From Streptomyces coacervatus (GTDB lineage Bacteria; Actinomycetota; Actinomycetes; Streptomycetales; Streptomycetaceae), in NCBI RefSeq assembly GCF_029223485.1, contig NZ_JARHTP010000010.1, forward strand, positions 124,001 to 188,000: a stretch of 64,000 nt of DNA, given 5' to 3'. Below, in pieces: positions 40,333-47,352 of the stretch. Made by a program: the position numbers and the translations under genes. Each line of letters opens with the position of its first letter. Within the stretch, counting starts at the first letter, position 1. The notes below the pieces were generated by a model. The model saw only the letters and a list, made by a program, of their open reading frames with translations, was not told the DNA's origin and did no database searches.

Positions 40333-41291
40333 TTGGATCCCAGGGCCGTCTGCAGCGCCTTGAGGTTGGCCTCCTGGACCGCGAAGTAGTCCTTGCCGCG
40401 GGACTTGGCCGTGATGCCCTCGATCGGGTCGAGGACGTCGGTCTTCAGTCCGGCGTCGGCGGCGATGGTCTTCGCTGTCTTGTCGCTGACGAGCGTCTCG
40501 TAGAACACGGTGGTGACGCCGTCGGCCTTCGCCATCTTCTCAAGGTCCTTCACCCGGGCCGCGCTGGGCTCGGACTCGGGGTCGAGGCCGTTGATGGCCT
40601 CCTCGGTCAGGCCGTAGCGCTCGGCGAGGTAGCCGAAGGCGGCGTGCGTGGTGATGAAGACCTTGGACTTGGTGTTCGCCAGGCCGTTCTTGAACTGGGT
40701 GTTCAGGTCGTCGAGCCTCTTGAGCAGGGCCGCGGTGTTCTTCTTGTAGTCGGCCGCGTGGTCCGGGTCGGCCTTCTGGAAGGCCGCGCCGACTCCCTTG
40801 GCGACCTGGGCGTACCGCACCGGGTCGAGCCAGATGTGGGGGTCCTTGCCGCCCGCCTCCTCCTCGCCGTGCGAGTCGTCGTGCGAGGCGGCGTGGCCGC
40901 CGACCTCGTTGCCGTGCTTCTCCAGGGAGGTGAGGGAGCCGGCGTCGATCTTCGTCTTGACCTCGGACTGGGCCACCGCGTCGTCGACGGCGGGCTGGAG
41001 GTTCTTGAGGTAGAGCACCGCGTCGGACTCCTGGAGCTGCGCGGTCTGCCGGGCGCTGATCTCCAGGTCGTGCGGCTCCTGCCCGGGCTGGGTCAGGTTG
41101 GTGACGTGCACATGGCTCCCGCCGATCTGCTCGGCGAGGTACTCCAGCGGGTAGAACGACGCGACGACGTCGAACTTGCCGGTGTTGCCGGCGGCTGCGC
41201 TGTCGGTCGAGCAGGCGGAGAGGGTGCCGAGGCCGAGGGCGGTGACGGCCGCCACGGCCACCCCGGATATGTGCTGTCGTCGTACGTTCAT
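40329..41291 (-). CDS. znuA: zinc ABC transporter substrate-binding lipoprotein
   Basis: 320 residues from ATG 41291. Lipoprotein signal with LSAC near residue 25. ZnuA/cluster A-I fold with conserved metal ligands (HVHVTNL, EPHDLEIS, ITTHAAFGYLAERYG) and a His/Glu-rich flexible loop (HAASHDDSHGEEE) that often gathers zinc. The start at 41291 coincides with the predicted transcription start, so the mRNA is probably leaderless; ATGs at 41300 and 41309 lie within the -10 region. First gene of the zinc operon and directly controlled by Zur. Confidence 0.93.
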   Translation of the reverse strand: MNVRRQHISGVAVAAVTALGLGTLSACSTDSAAAGNTGKFDVVASFYPLEYLAEQIGGSHVHVTNLTQPGQEPHDLEISARQTAQLQESDAVLYLKNLQPAVDDAVAQSEVKTKIDAGSLTSLEKHGNEVGGHAASHDDSHGEEEAGGKDPHIWLDPVRYAQVAKGVGAAFQKADPDHAADYKKNTAALLKRLDDLNTQFKNGLANTKSKVFITTHAAFGYLAERYGLTEEAINGLDPESEPSAARVKDLEKMAKADGVTTVFYETLVSDKTAKTIAADAGLKTDVLDPIEGITAKSRGKDYFAVQEANLKALQTALGSK

Positions 41292-41305
41292 GACAGTCAT
41301 TTTCA
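41291..41305 (-). promoter_or_regulatory. Zur box over the znuA promoter
   Basis: TGACAGTCATTTTCA agrees at 13 of 15 positions with the Streptomyces Zur box as I recall it (TGAAAATGATTTTCA). It covers the -10 box and the znuA start codon, an ideal place for repression. Confidence 0.8.
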
Positions 41306-41328
41306 ACAAACATGGAAACCGTTGTCAA
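41299..41328 (-). promoter_or_regulatory. znuA promoter
   Basis: On the minus strand TTGACA (41328-41323), an 18-base spacer and GAAAAT (41304-41299). Transcription would begin about at the A of the znuA ATG (41291). Confidence 0.65.
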
Positions 41329-41429
41329 CAAAGCTCGGTAAAGGCCGGTACAAGGCTTCTGCGAGGCCCGTAAGCCGAACCGATTTGATTGAGGGGGAGC
41401 CCCCGCCGGTACCCTGAAGCATTCGCTCT

Positions 41430-41444
41430 GAAGCGTCTCGCTTC
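41430..41444 (+). promoter_or_regulatory. hairpin in the glyS 5' leader
   Basis: GAAGCG-TCT-CGCTTC, a perfect six-base stem with a three-base loop 30 bases before the glyS start. TACCCT (41410-41415) upstream is a possible -10 box. No T-box riboswitch features (specifier loop or antiterminator) are seen. Confidence 0.35.
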
Positions 41445-41474
41445 GTCGCCCGTCGTCGTAATGAAGAGAGCACC

Positions 41475-42857
41475 GTGGCCGCCGACAAGATCGACACCAT
41501 CGTCAGCCTGAGCAAGCGCCGAGGCTTCGTATTCCCGTGCAGTGAGATCTACGGCGGCCAGCGCGCCGCCTGGGACTACGGGCCGCTGGGTGTCGAGCTC
41601 AAGGAGAACCTGAAGCGCCAGTGGTGGCGCTACATGGTGACGTCGCGCGAGGACGTGGTCGGTATCGACTCGTCCGTGATCCTGGCCCCCGAGGTCTGGG
41701 TCGCCTCCGGCCACGTCGCCACCTTCACGGACCCGCTCACCGAGTGCACCTCCTGCCACAAGCGGTTCCGTGCGGACCACCTGGAGGAGGCCTACGAGGC
41801 CAAGCACAAGCGCCTGCCGGAGAACGGCCTGGCGGATGTGAACTGCCCGAACTGCGGCAACAAGGGCCAGTTCACCGAGCCCAAGCAGTTCTCGGGGCTC
41901 CTCTCCACCCACCTCGGCCCTACGCAGGACTCCGGCTCGATCGCGTACCTCCGGCCGGAGACCGCGCAGGGTATCTTCACCAACTTCGCCCAGGTGCAGA
42001 CCACTTCGCGCAAGAAGCCCCCGTTCGGCATCGCGCAGATGGGCAAGTCCTTCCGCAACGAGATCACGCCCGGCAACTTCATCTTCCGCACCCGCGAGTT
42101 CGAGCAGATGGAGATGGAGTTCTTCGTCAAGCCGGGCGAGGACGAGAAGTGGCAGGAGTACTGGATGGAGCAGCGCTGGAACTGGTACACGGGCCTTGGT
42201 CTCCGTGAGGAGAACATGCGCTGGTACGACCACCCGGCCGAGAAGCTCTCCCACTACTCCAAGCGCACCGCCGACATCGAGTACCGCTTCCAGTTCGGCG
42301 GCAACGAGTGGGGCGAGCTGGAGGGTGTCGCCAACCGCACCGACTACGACCTCTCCTCGCACTCCAAGGCCTCCGGCCAGGACCTCTTCTACTTCGACCA
42401 GGAAGCCGGCGAGCGCTGGACGCCGTACGTCATCGAGCCGGCGGCCGGTGTCGGGCGCGCGATGCTCGCGTTCCTGCTCGACGCCTACGTCGAGGACGAG
42501 GCGCCGAACGCCAAGGGCAAGATGGAGAAGCGCACGGTGCTGCGCCTCGACCACCGCCTGGCGCCCGTGAAGGTCGCGGTGCTGCCGCTGTCCCGCAACC
42601 CGGAGCTGTCCCCGAAGGCCAAGGGCCTCGCCCAGGCGCTCCGCCAGAACTGGAACATCGAGTTCGACGACGCCGGTGCGATCGGGCGCCGTTACCGGCG
42701 CCAGGACGAGATCGGTACGCCGTACTGCGTGACGGTCGACTTCGACACGCTGGACGACAATGCGGTGACGGTTCGCGAGCGCGACTCGATGAAGCAGGAA
42801 CGCGTGTCGCTGGACCAGATCGAGGGTTACCTGGCTGGGCGTCTCGTCGGCGCCTAG
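41475..42857 (+). CDS. glyS: glycine-tRNA ligase, dimeric type
   Basis: Attaches glycine to tRNA-Gly. 460 residues, the alpha2 class II form of actinobacteria and eukaryotes, not the bacterial alpha2beta2 form. Starts at GTG 41475 (AADKIDTIVSLSKRRGF). Zinc-like cysteines CTSCHKRF and CPNCGNKG, class II motif 2 (FRNEITPGNFIFRTREFEQMEMEFF) and motif 3 (GVGRAMLAFLLDAY), and the anticodon-binding domain in the last 110 residues. The glyS-zinc operon adjacency is typical for Streptomyces. A repeat and a strong hairpin follow. Confidence 0.97.
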   Translation: MAADKIDTIVSLSKRRGFVFPCSEIYGGQRAAWDYGPLGVELKENLKRQWWRYMVTSREDVVGIDSSVILAPEVWVASGHVATFTDPLTECTSCHKRFRADHLEEAYEAKHKRLPENGLADVNCPNCGNKGQFTEPKQFSGLLSTHLGPTQDSGSIAYLRPETAQGIFTNFAQVQTTSRKKPPFGIAQMGKSFRNEITPGNFIFRTREFEQMEMEFFVKPGEDEKWQEYWMEQRWNWYTGLGLREENMRWYDHPAEKLSHYSKRTADIEYRFQFGGNEWGELEGVANRTDYDLSSHSKASGQDLFYFDQEAGERWTPYVIEPAAGVGRAMLAFLLDAYVEDEAPNAKGKMEKRTVLRLDHRLAPVKVAVLPLSRNPELSPKAKGLAQALRQNWNIEFDDAGAIGRRYRRQDEIGTPYCVTVDFDTLDDNAVTVRERDSMKQERVSLDQIEGYLAGRLVGA

Positions 42858-42878
42858 GTCCACTGGGGCGGGCGTCTC

Positions 42879-42948
42879 CGGGGGCTGCCGCCCCCAGGCC
42901 CCCGCTTCGGCCCTTGAGGGGCCTCGTCCTCAAACGCCGGACGGGCTG
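42879..42948. repeat. second dispersed repeat family, copy B (inverted)
   Basis: CGGGGGCTGCCGCCCCCAGG at the left and CCTCGTCCTCAAACGCCGGA at the right, the reverse complement of the copy at 38035-38108. The left part is itself a GC hairpin. Confidence 0.8.
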
Positions 42949-42964
42949 AAAAATACCCATGGTG

Positions 42965-43006
42965 GCCCCCGATACAGGCCTTGCATTGGTCCTGTATCGG
43001 GGGCCG
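42965..43006. terminator. strong hairpin after glyS
   Basis: Perfect 15-base arms (GGCCCCCGATACAGG and complement) with a 12-base loop, between glyS and the LysE-type gene. Likely terminator of glyS. Confidence 0.75.
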
Positions 43007-43027
43007 CCCCATGGTCAGGCTGGGCCC

Positions 43028-43639
43028 ATGAGCCTCGCCTTTCTCCTCACCACCCTCGTTGTCGTCGCCACCCCCGGCACCGGCGTCGTCTACACCCTCG
43101 CCGCCGGACTGTCCCGTGGCCGGCGCGCGAGTGTGGTTGCGGCCTTTGCCTGCACGCTCGGGATCGTGCCGCATGTGCTGGCCACCGTCACCGGGCTCGC
43201 CGCGCTGCTGAACGCGAGCGCGGCGGCCTTCCAGATCCTCAAGTACGCCGGTGTCGCCTATCTCCTCTATATGGCGTGGGCGACGGTGCGGGACAAGGAC
43301 GCGATCCTCGTCGAGGAGGAGGGCGCCCCGGACTCGGCGGGGCGCGTGATCGTGCGGGGCGTGCTCGTCAACATCCTCAACCCCAAGCTGACGATCTTCT
43401 TCTTCGCGTTCCTGCCGCAGTTCGTGGACCCGGGCCAACCGCACGCGCTGCCAAGGATGTTGGAGCTGAGCGGCGTGTTCATGCTGGCGACCTTCGTCGT
43501 CTTCGCCGCGTACGGGATCCTCGCCGCCTCGGTCCGCAGCCACGTCACCTCACGACCGCGTGTGATGGCGTGGCTGCGGCGGAGCTTCGCGGGGTCGTTC
43601 GTGGCGCTGGGCGCGAAGCTGGCGCTGACCGCGCGTTAG
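43028..43639 (+). CDS. LysE/RhtB family amino acid exporter
   Basis: 203 residues; ATG 43028. Six membrane helices; N-terminal LLTTLVVVATPGTGVVYTLAAGLSRGRRA is the family signature with the conserved P-G-P-like turn, here PGTG, and a cytoplasmic loop with NILNPKLTIFFFAFLPQF. Exports an amino acid or derivative; substrate unknown. Its stop overlaps the stop of the convergent chitinase gene by three bases, so no room is left for a terminator. Confidence 0.9.
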   Translation: MSLAFLLTTLVVVATPGTGVVYTLAAGLSRGRRASVVAAFACTLGIVPHVLATVTGLAALLNASAAAFQILKYAGVAYLLYMAWATVRDKDAILVEEEGAPDSAGRVIVRGVLVNILNPKLTIFFFAFLPQFVDPGQPHALPRMLELSGVFMLATFVVFAAYGILAASVRSHVTSRPRVMAWLRRSFAGSFVALGAKLALTAR

Positions 43640-44682
43640 CGGCCCTGGAGCGACTTCACGTTGTCGCCGAACGTCCAGTTCTTCGAGCCGTCCCAGTTGA
43701 TCGACCAGGTCATCAGGCCCTTGAGGGATGTGCCGTAGTGGTTCCAGGCCTGGGAGACCAGGGAGGGTGACAGGTAGCCGCCGCCCGCGCCCGACTGCGC
43801 GGGCAGGCCCGGCACCTGTTTGTCGTACGGCACCTTGATCGTCGTACCCTGTACGACCAGCCCCTTGTTGAGGCAGTCCGTCTGGGCCGTGAAGCCCTGC
43901 ACCGTGCCCGCCTGGTACGAGTCGCCCGAGCAGCCGTACATGCTGCCGTTGTAGTACTGCATGTTCAGCCACCACAGGCGGCCGTTGTCCGCGTACTTCT
44001 TGATGATCGGGAGGTACGCGCCCCAGATCGAGCCGTAGGTGACGCTGCCGCCGGTGACGTAGGCCGTCTCCGGGGCCATGGTGAGGCCGAAGTTCGACGG
44101 CATCTGCGCCAGGACTCCGTCGATGATGCGGATCAAGTTGGCCTGGGAGGTGGAGAGTTGGGTGATGCTGCCGCTGCCGACCAGGCCTGTCTCGATGTCT
44201 ATGTCGATGCCGTCGAAGTTGTACTTCTTCAGGATCGGGACGATCGTCGAGATGAACTTGTCCGCCACTGCGGTCGAGTTGAGGTCGATGCCGGCCGTCG
44301 CGCCGCCGATCGACAGCAGGGTCGTCTGACCGGACGCCTTTGCCGCGCACATCTCCGCGGGTGTCGCCACCTTCACGCCCGCGTCCATGCCGTCCTCCCA
44401 GAGCGCTGTGCCGTCCGAACGGATCACCGGGAAGGCCGCGTTGATCACGTTGTAGCCGTGGGCTGCGATGCGGGAGTCGGTGATCGGGGTCCAGCCGAAG
44501 GGCGGGTGGACGCCGTTGGCGGAGCCGTCCCAGTTCTCCCAGTAGCCCTGGAGGACCTTGCCGGACGGCCGTGACTTCACGGCGCAGGTGTCGGCCGCGG
44601 ACGCGGTGGCGGCGACGGGGAGCTGGGCGAGACAGGCGGTCGTCAGTGCGGCTGCGAGCAGGCGCAGGGTGCGGCGGGGCAT
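43636..44682 (-). CDS. secreted GH18 chitinase
   Basis: 348 residues. Signal peptide 1-29 (LLAAALTTACLAQLPVAATASA), then a single GH18 TIM barrel: the LQGYWENWDG start, the SIGG strand and the DxxDxDxE motif FDGIDIDIE (about 154-162), whose Glu is the proton donor. The last barrel strand is TWSINWDG. No carbohydrate-binding or FnIII domain, so it is a compact catalytic-only chitinase. Two DasR-like sites in inverted arrangement lie 52-84 bases upstream, indicating induction by N-acetylglucosamine and chitin oligomers. Related to Streptomyces ChiD/ChiC-type enzymes without certainty on which. Confidence 0.92.
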   Translation of the reverse strand: MPRRTLRLLAAALTTACLAQLPVAATASAADTCAVKSRPSGKVLQGYWENWDGSANGVHPPFGWTPITDSRIAAHGYNVINAAFPVIRSDGTALWEDGMDAGVKVATPAEMCAAKASGQTTLLSIGGATAGIDLNSTAVADKFISTIVPILKKYNFDGIDIDIETGLVGSGSITQLSTSQANLIRIIDGVLAQMPSNFGLTMAPETAYVTGGSVTYGSIWGAYLPIIKKYADNGRLWWLNMQYYNGSMYGCSGDSYQAGTVQGFTAQTDCLNKGLVVQGTTIKVPYDKQVPGLPAQSGAGGGYLSPSLVSQAWNHYGTSLKGLMTWSINWDGSKNWTFGDNVKSLQGR

Positions 44683-44733
44683 ACGGGCCTCCCGGTGGGG
44701 GTGCGGTGAGGTGTCGTAGGCATGACAGTGCTC

Positions 44734-44766
44734 TGGTCCAGACCTCTCGTCAATAGGTCTGGACCA
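44734..44766 (-). promoter_or_regulatory. two DasR-like sites at the chitinase promoter
   Basis: TGGTCCAGACCT (44734-44745) and its exact complement AGGTCTGGACCA (44755-44766) with 9 bases between. Each resembles the DasR site (consensus near ACTGGTCTAGACCAGT) and the 12-base repeats of Streptomyces chitinase promoters. On the minus strand TTGACG (44753-44748) lies between them, with CACTGT (44730-44725) 17 bases on as -10. Confidence 0.75.
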
Positions 44767-44794
44767 GTAAGGAGCGTGCGTGGCGAAGTTGGAA

Positions 44795-44830
44795 TGACAG
44801 CTGACAGATATTGAAATCTGTCAGTCGTCA
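44795..44830. promoter_or_regulatory. operator candidate for the TetR regulator
   Basis: CTGACAGAT-ATTGAA-ATCTGTCAG (44801-44824) is a perfect palindrome with 9-base arms; adding the flanks gives 15-base arms with 13 matches. TTGAAA (44811-44816) inside it may be the -35 box and CAGGGT (44834-44839) the -10 of the aldo/keto reductase gene, which would start leaderless at 44847. Confidence 0.7.
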
Positions 44831-44846
44831 TGTCAGGGTGGGGTGC

Positions 44847-45857
44847 ATGACGATGCGAACCCGAAACCTCGGAACCACCGGGCCTCAGGTCTCCGCCCTC
44901 GGCCTCGGCTGTATGAGCATGTCCCCCGCGTACGGCGAGTCGGACCGGACGGAGTCGATCGCCACCATCCACGCCGCCCTCGACGCGGGGGTGACGCTGC
45001 TCGACACCGGCGACTTCTACGGCATGGGCCACAACGAGATGCTGATCGGCGAGGCCCTGCGTTCGGCCCGCGCCGAGCTGCGCGAACGGGCCCTGCTCAG
45101 CGTCAAGTTCGGCGCCCTGCGCGGCCCGGACGGCGGATGGATCGGCCACGACGGCCGGCCGGCCGCGGTCAAGAACTTCGCCGCCTACTCCCTCCAGCGC
45201 CTCGGCGTGGACCACATCGACGTCTACCGGATCGCACGCGTCGACCCGGACGTGCCGATCGAGGAGACGGTCGGCGCCATCGCGGAGCTGGTCGAGAAGG
45301 GGTACGTGCGTCACATCGGCCTGAGCGAGGCCGGCGCGGCCAACATCCGGCGGGCGGCCGCCACGGCGCCCATCGTCGACCTGCAGATCGAGTACGCGAT
45401 CATCACCCGCGACATCGAGCGGGAGATCCTGCCGACCACTCGTGAGCTGGGCATCGGCATCACGGCGTACGGCGTGCTCTCCCGCGGGCTGCTGTCGAAC
45501 ACCTTCACCCGGGACCGACAGCTCGCGCCGACCGACTTCCGTGCCCACTCGCCCCGCTTCCAGGGCGACAACCTCCAGCGCAACCTGGATCTGGTCGAGG
45601 CGCTGCGGAAGATCGCCGACGGCAAGGGAGTCTCCGTCGCGCAGATCGCCATCGCCTGGGCGCTCTCGCGCGGCGAGGACATCGTGCCGCTGGTCGGCGC
45701 CCATTCCCGCGAGCGGCTCACCGAGTCGCTGGGCGCGCTGGACGTGACGCTCGACGCGGCCGATCTGGCGGCGATCGAGGAGGCCGTGCCGGCGGACGCG
45801 GCGGCGGGGGCGCGCTACCCGGCAGCGCAGATGGCGAGTCTCGGCACCGAACAGTGA
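44847..45857 (+). CDS. aldo/keto reductase
   Basis: 336 residues; ATG 44847. TIM-barrel oxidoreductase using NADPH. Catalytic tetrad: Asp in LLDTGDFYG, Tyr of the same segment, Lys in LLSVKFGAL and a His-like position occupied by Arg in VYRIARVDP (the usual His of YYLHRxD is replaced by Arg, as DVYRIARVD), which may change activity. NADP-binding end (VPLVGAHSRERLTESLGAL). The TetR gene follows 26 bases downstream. Reduces an aldehyde or ketone, possibly as a detoxification response. In-frame sequence before ATG to 44811 is part of the operator. Confidence 0.9.
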   Translation: MTMRTRNLGTTGPQVSALGLGCMSMSPAYGESDRTESIATIHAALDAGVTLLDTGDFYGMGHNEMLIGEALRSARAELRERALLSVKFGALRGPDGGWIGHDGRPAAVKNFAAYSLQRLGVDHIDVYRIARVDPDVPIEETVGAIAELVEKGYVRHIGLSEAGAANIRRAAATAPIVDLQIEYAIITRDIEREILPTTRELGIGITAYGVLSRGLLSNTFTRDRQLAPTDFRAHSPRFQGDNLQRNLDLVEALRKIADGKGVSVAQIAIAWALSRGEDIVPLVGAHSRERLTESLGALDVTLDAADLAAIEEAVPADAAAGARYPAAQMASLGTEQ

Positions 45858-45870
45858 TCCTGGCGCCGGG

Positions 45871-45876
45871 TACCGT
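45871..45876 (+). promoter_or_regulatory. leaderless promoter of the TetR gene
   Basis: TACCGT ends 7 bases before the ATG at 45884, and no ribosome site precedes the ATG. Confidence 0.45.
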
Positions 45877-45883
45877 CTAGGAC

Positions 45884-46477
45884 ATGGCAGCGACCTCCCC
45901 GACCCTGACCGCCGAGCGCATCCTCGAAGCGACCGAGGAGGTGCTGCGCCGCCATGGACCGGCCAAGGCCACCGTGGTCGACGTGGCCCGTGCGCTCGGC
46001 GTCAGCCATGGCAGCGTCTACCGCCACTTCCGTACGAAGACGGCGCTGCGGGAGGCGGTGACGAAGCGGTGGCTGGACCGTACGACCCAGGTGCTCGCCG
46101 ATGTCGTCGCGGACGGGGAGCGGAACCCGGAGGCCCGGGTGCGCGAGTGGTTCGCGGTCCTGTTCGCCGCCAAGCGCCGCAAGGCGGGCCTCGACCCCGA
46201 GCTGTTCGCCACGTACACGGTGCTGGCCGGGGAGGCCGGCGAGGTGGTAGGCGGGCATGTCGCTGAGCTGACCGGCCAGTTGACCGAGATCGTGCGCGCC
46301 GGCGTCGAGGGGGGCACCTTCACCGTCGACGACCCGGAGATCGCCGCCCGCGCCCTCTTCCAGGCCACGGCCCGCTTCCACGACCCGGGTTACGCCAAGG
46401 AGTGGGAACAGCCGGGCGTGGAGGGGGAGTTCGAGGCGGTCGTGGATCTGCTGGTCCGGGGCCTGCGCGCGCACTGA
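45884..46477 (+). CDS. TetR family regulator
   Basis: 197 residues. N-terminal helix-turn-helix (ATVVDVARALGVSHGSVYRHFRTKTALREA) and a helical ligand domain with no recognised match. It follows the aldo/keto reductase, and a large palindrome upstream of that gene is the natural operator. So it likely represses the reductase until an aldehyde-like or other ligand binds. A dispersed repeat starts directly at its stop codon. Confidence 0.9.
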   Translation: MAATSPTLTAERILEATEEVLRRHGPAKATVVDVARALGVSHGSVYRHFRTKTALREAVTKRWLDRTTQVLADVVADGERNPEARVREWFAVLFAAKRRKAGLDPELFATYTVLAGEAGEVVGGHVAELTGQLTEIVRAGVEGGTFTVDDPEIAARALFQATARFHDPGYAKEWEQPGVEGEFEAVVDLLVRGLRAH

Positions 46478-46534
46478 AGGGGCGCGGGGAACTGCGCGAC
46501 CAGCCACGATGGCGCCGCAGACGAAACACGGCAC
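46478..46534. repeat. dispersed repeat copy
   Basis: AGGGGCGCGGGGAACTGCG then CGACCAGCCACGATGGCGCC. Begins at the base after the TetR stop codon. Confidence 0.8.
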
Positions 46535-46560
46535 ATCGTGGCACCCCCCCCGCGGAGCGC

Positions 46561-47304
46561 TCAGCAATGGCAGAGCACGTCGACGACGACGGCTTCGGCG
46601 GGAAGGCTGTCGAGACAGCCATTCGCCCGCTCCCAGTAGCCGGAGGCATCCGCGTCCATCCACGTACCGTCGAGCGTGAGCAGCGCGAACCCCGGCACCG
46701 CGCACCGGACCGCCGCCTCCCGGATCTCGTCGTGCTCCTGCGCGAAGTACGCGACCGGGTCGTTGAGAAGGAACGACATACCGAAGTAGGGGTCGTCGCC
46801 CGCGACGGCCCGTTGCGCCACCGCCTGCACCAGCGGCTGGAGCAGATGGTCCCTCTTGGCGTCCTCCATGGAGTAGCCGTCGGGATCGGACTCGTGGCGG
46901 GCGACGAATTCGGTCAGCGGGCGGGCCGGGGGATGCTGCGCGGTCAGTTCCTCCCAGGCGGCGCGCAGGGCGTCGTGCCGGTGTGCCTCCCGCTGTCGCA
47001 TGGCGTCGAAGTCGAGCAGGCCTCGGGGCCCGCCGTAGCACTCCAGCGGTCCGAGGGGAGTGAGACCGGGGTCCCTGCCCGGGACGGTGGAGGCCCTGAT
47101 GAGCTTGCGGTTGCGTGCGTGGGCCGGCAGGGCGAGGTAGGGGCTCTGCGTATTGGCGTCGGTGGCCCACCAGTCCCACTGGCCCACCGGGTTCCGGTCG
47201 TCGGTGAGGTTGTGGTCGTACGGCGCCATGGCGGCCACTATCGCCTGCCCGAGCTTGCGGAGCTTGGTCGGTGGCAGGCACACCGTGGCGATGAACTTGG
47301 TCAT
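46561..47304 (-). CDS. uncharacterised protein resembling a phage-associated family
   Basis: 247 residues, cytoplasmic, no signal peptide. The segment GQWDWWATDANTQSPY and the C-terminal run ALLTLDGTWMDADASGYWER ... VVVDVLCHC resemble a family of unknown proteins seen in phages and plasmids, where the first reads WDWWxxGGRW and the last ends in a DCHI-like motif. The GGRW part is not preserved here (ATDANTQ instead), so this is a diverged member. Start ATG 47304. Rare cysteine and histidine pairs (CLPPT; CHC) are of unknown use. Neighbours give no hint. Confidence 0.6.
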   Translation of the reverse strand: MTKFIATVCLPPTKLRKLGQAIVAAMAPYDHNLTDDRNPVGQWDWWATDANTQSPYLALPAHARNRKLIRASTVPGRDPGLTPLGPLECYGGPRGLLDFDAMRQREAHRHDALRAAWEELTAQHPPARPLTEFVARHESDPDGYSMEDAKRDHLLQPLVQAVAQRAVAGDDPYFGMSFLLNDPVAYFAQEHDEIREAAVRCAVPGFALLTLDGTWMDADASGYWERANGCLDSLPAEAVVVDVLCHC

Positions 47305-47320
47305 GCGCGGGATCGTAGAG

Positions 47321-47351
47321 CCGGCCCTCCGGAACCCACCCGCCGGGCCGG
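47321..47351 (-). terminator. hairpin between two minus-strand genes
   Basis: CCGGCCC (47321-47327) and GGGCCGG (47345-47351) flank a 17-base loop directly beyond the serine hydrolase stop. Moderate strength. Confidence 0.45.
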
Positions 47352-47352
47352 T

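Noticed and set aside
41330..41474. T-box riboswitch before glyS
   Set aside because: No specifier loop, no TGGNACC-type T-box sequence and no terminator/antiterminator pair; only a small hairpin.
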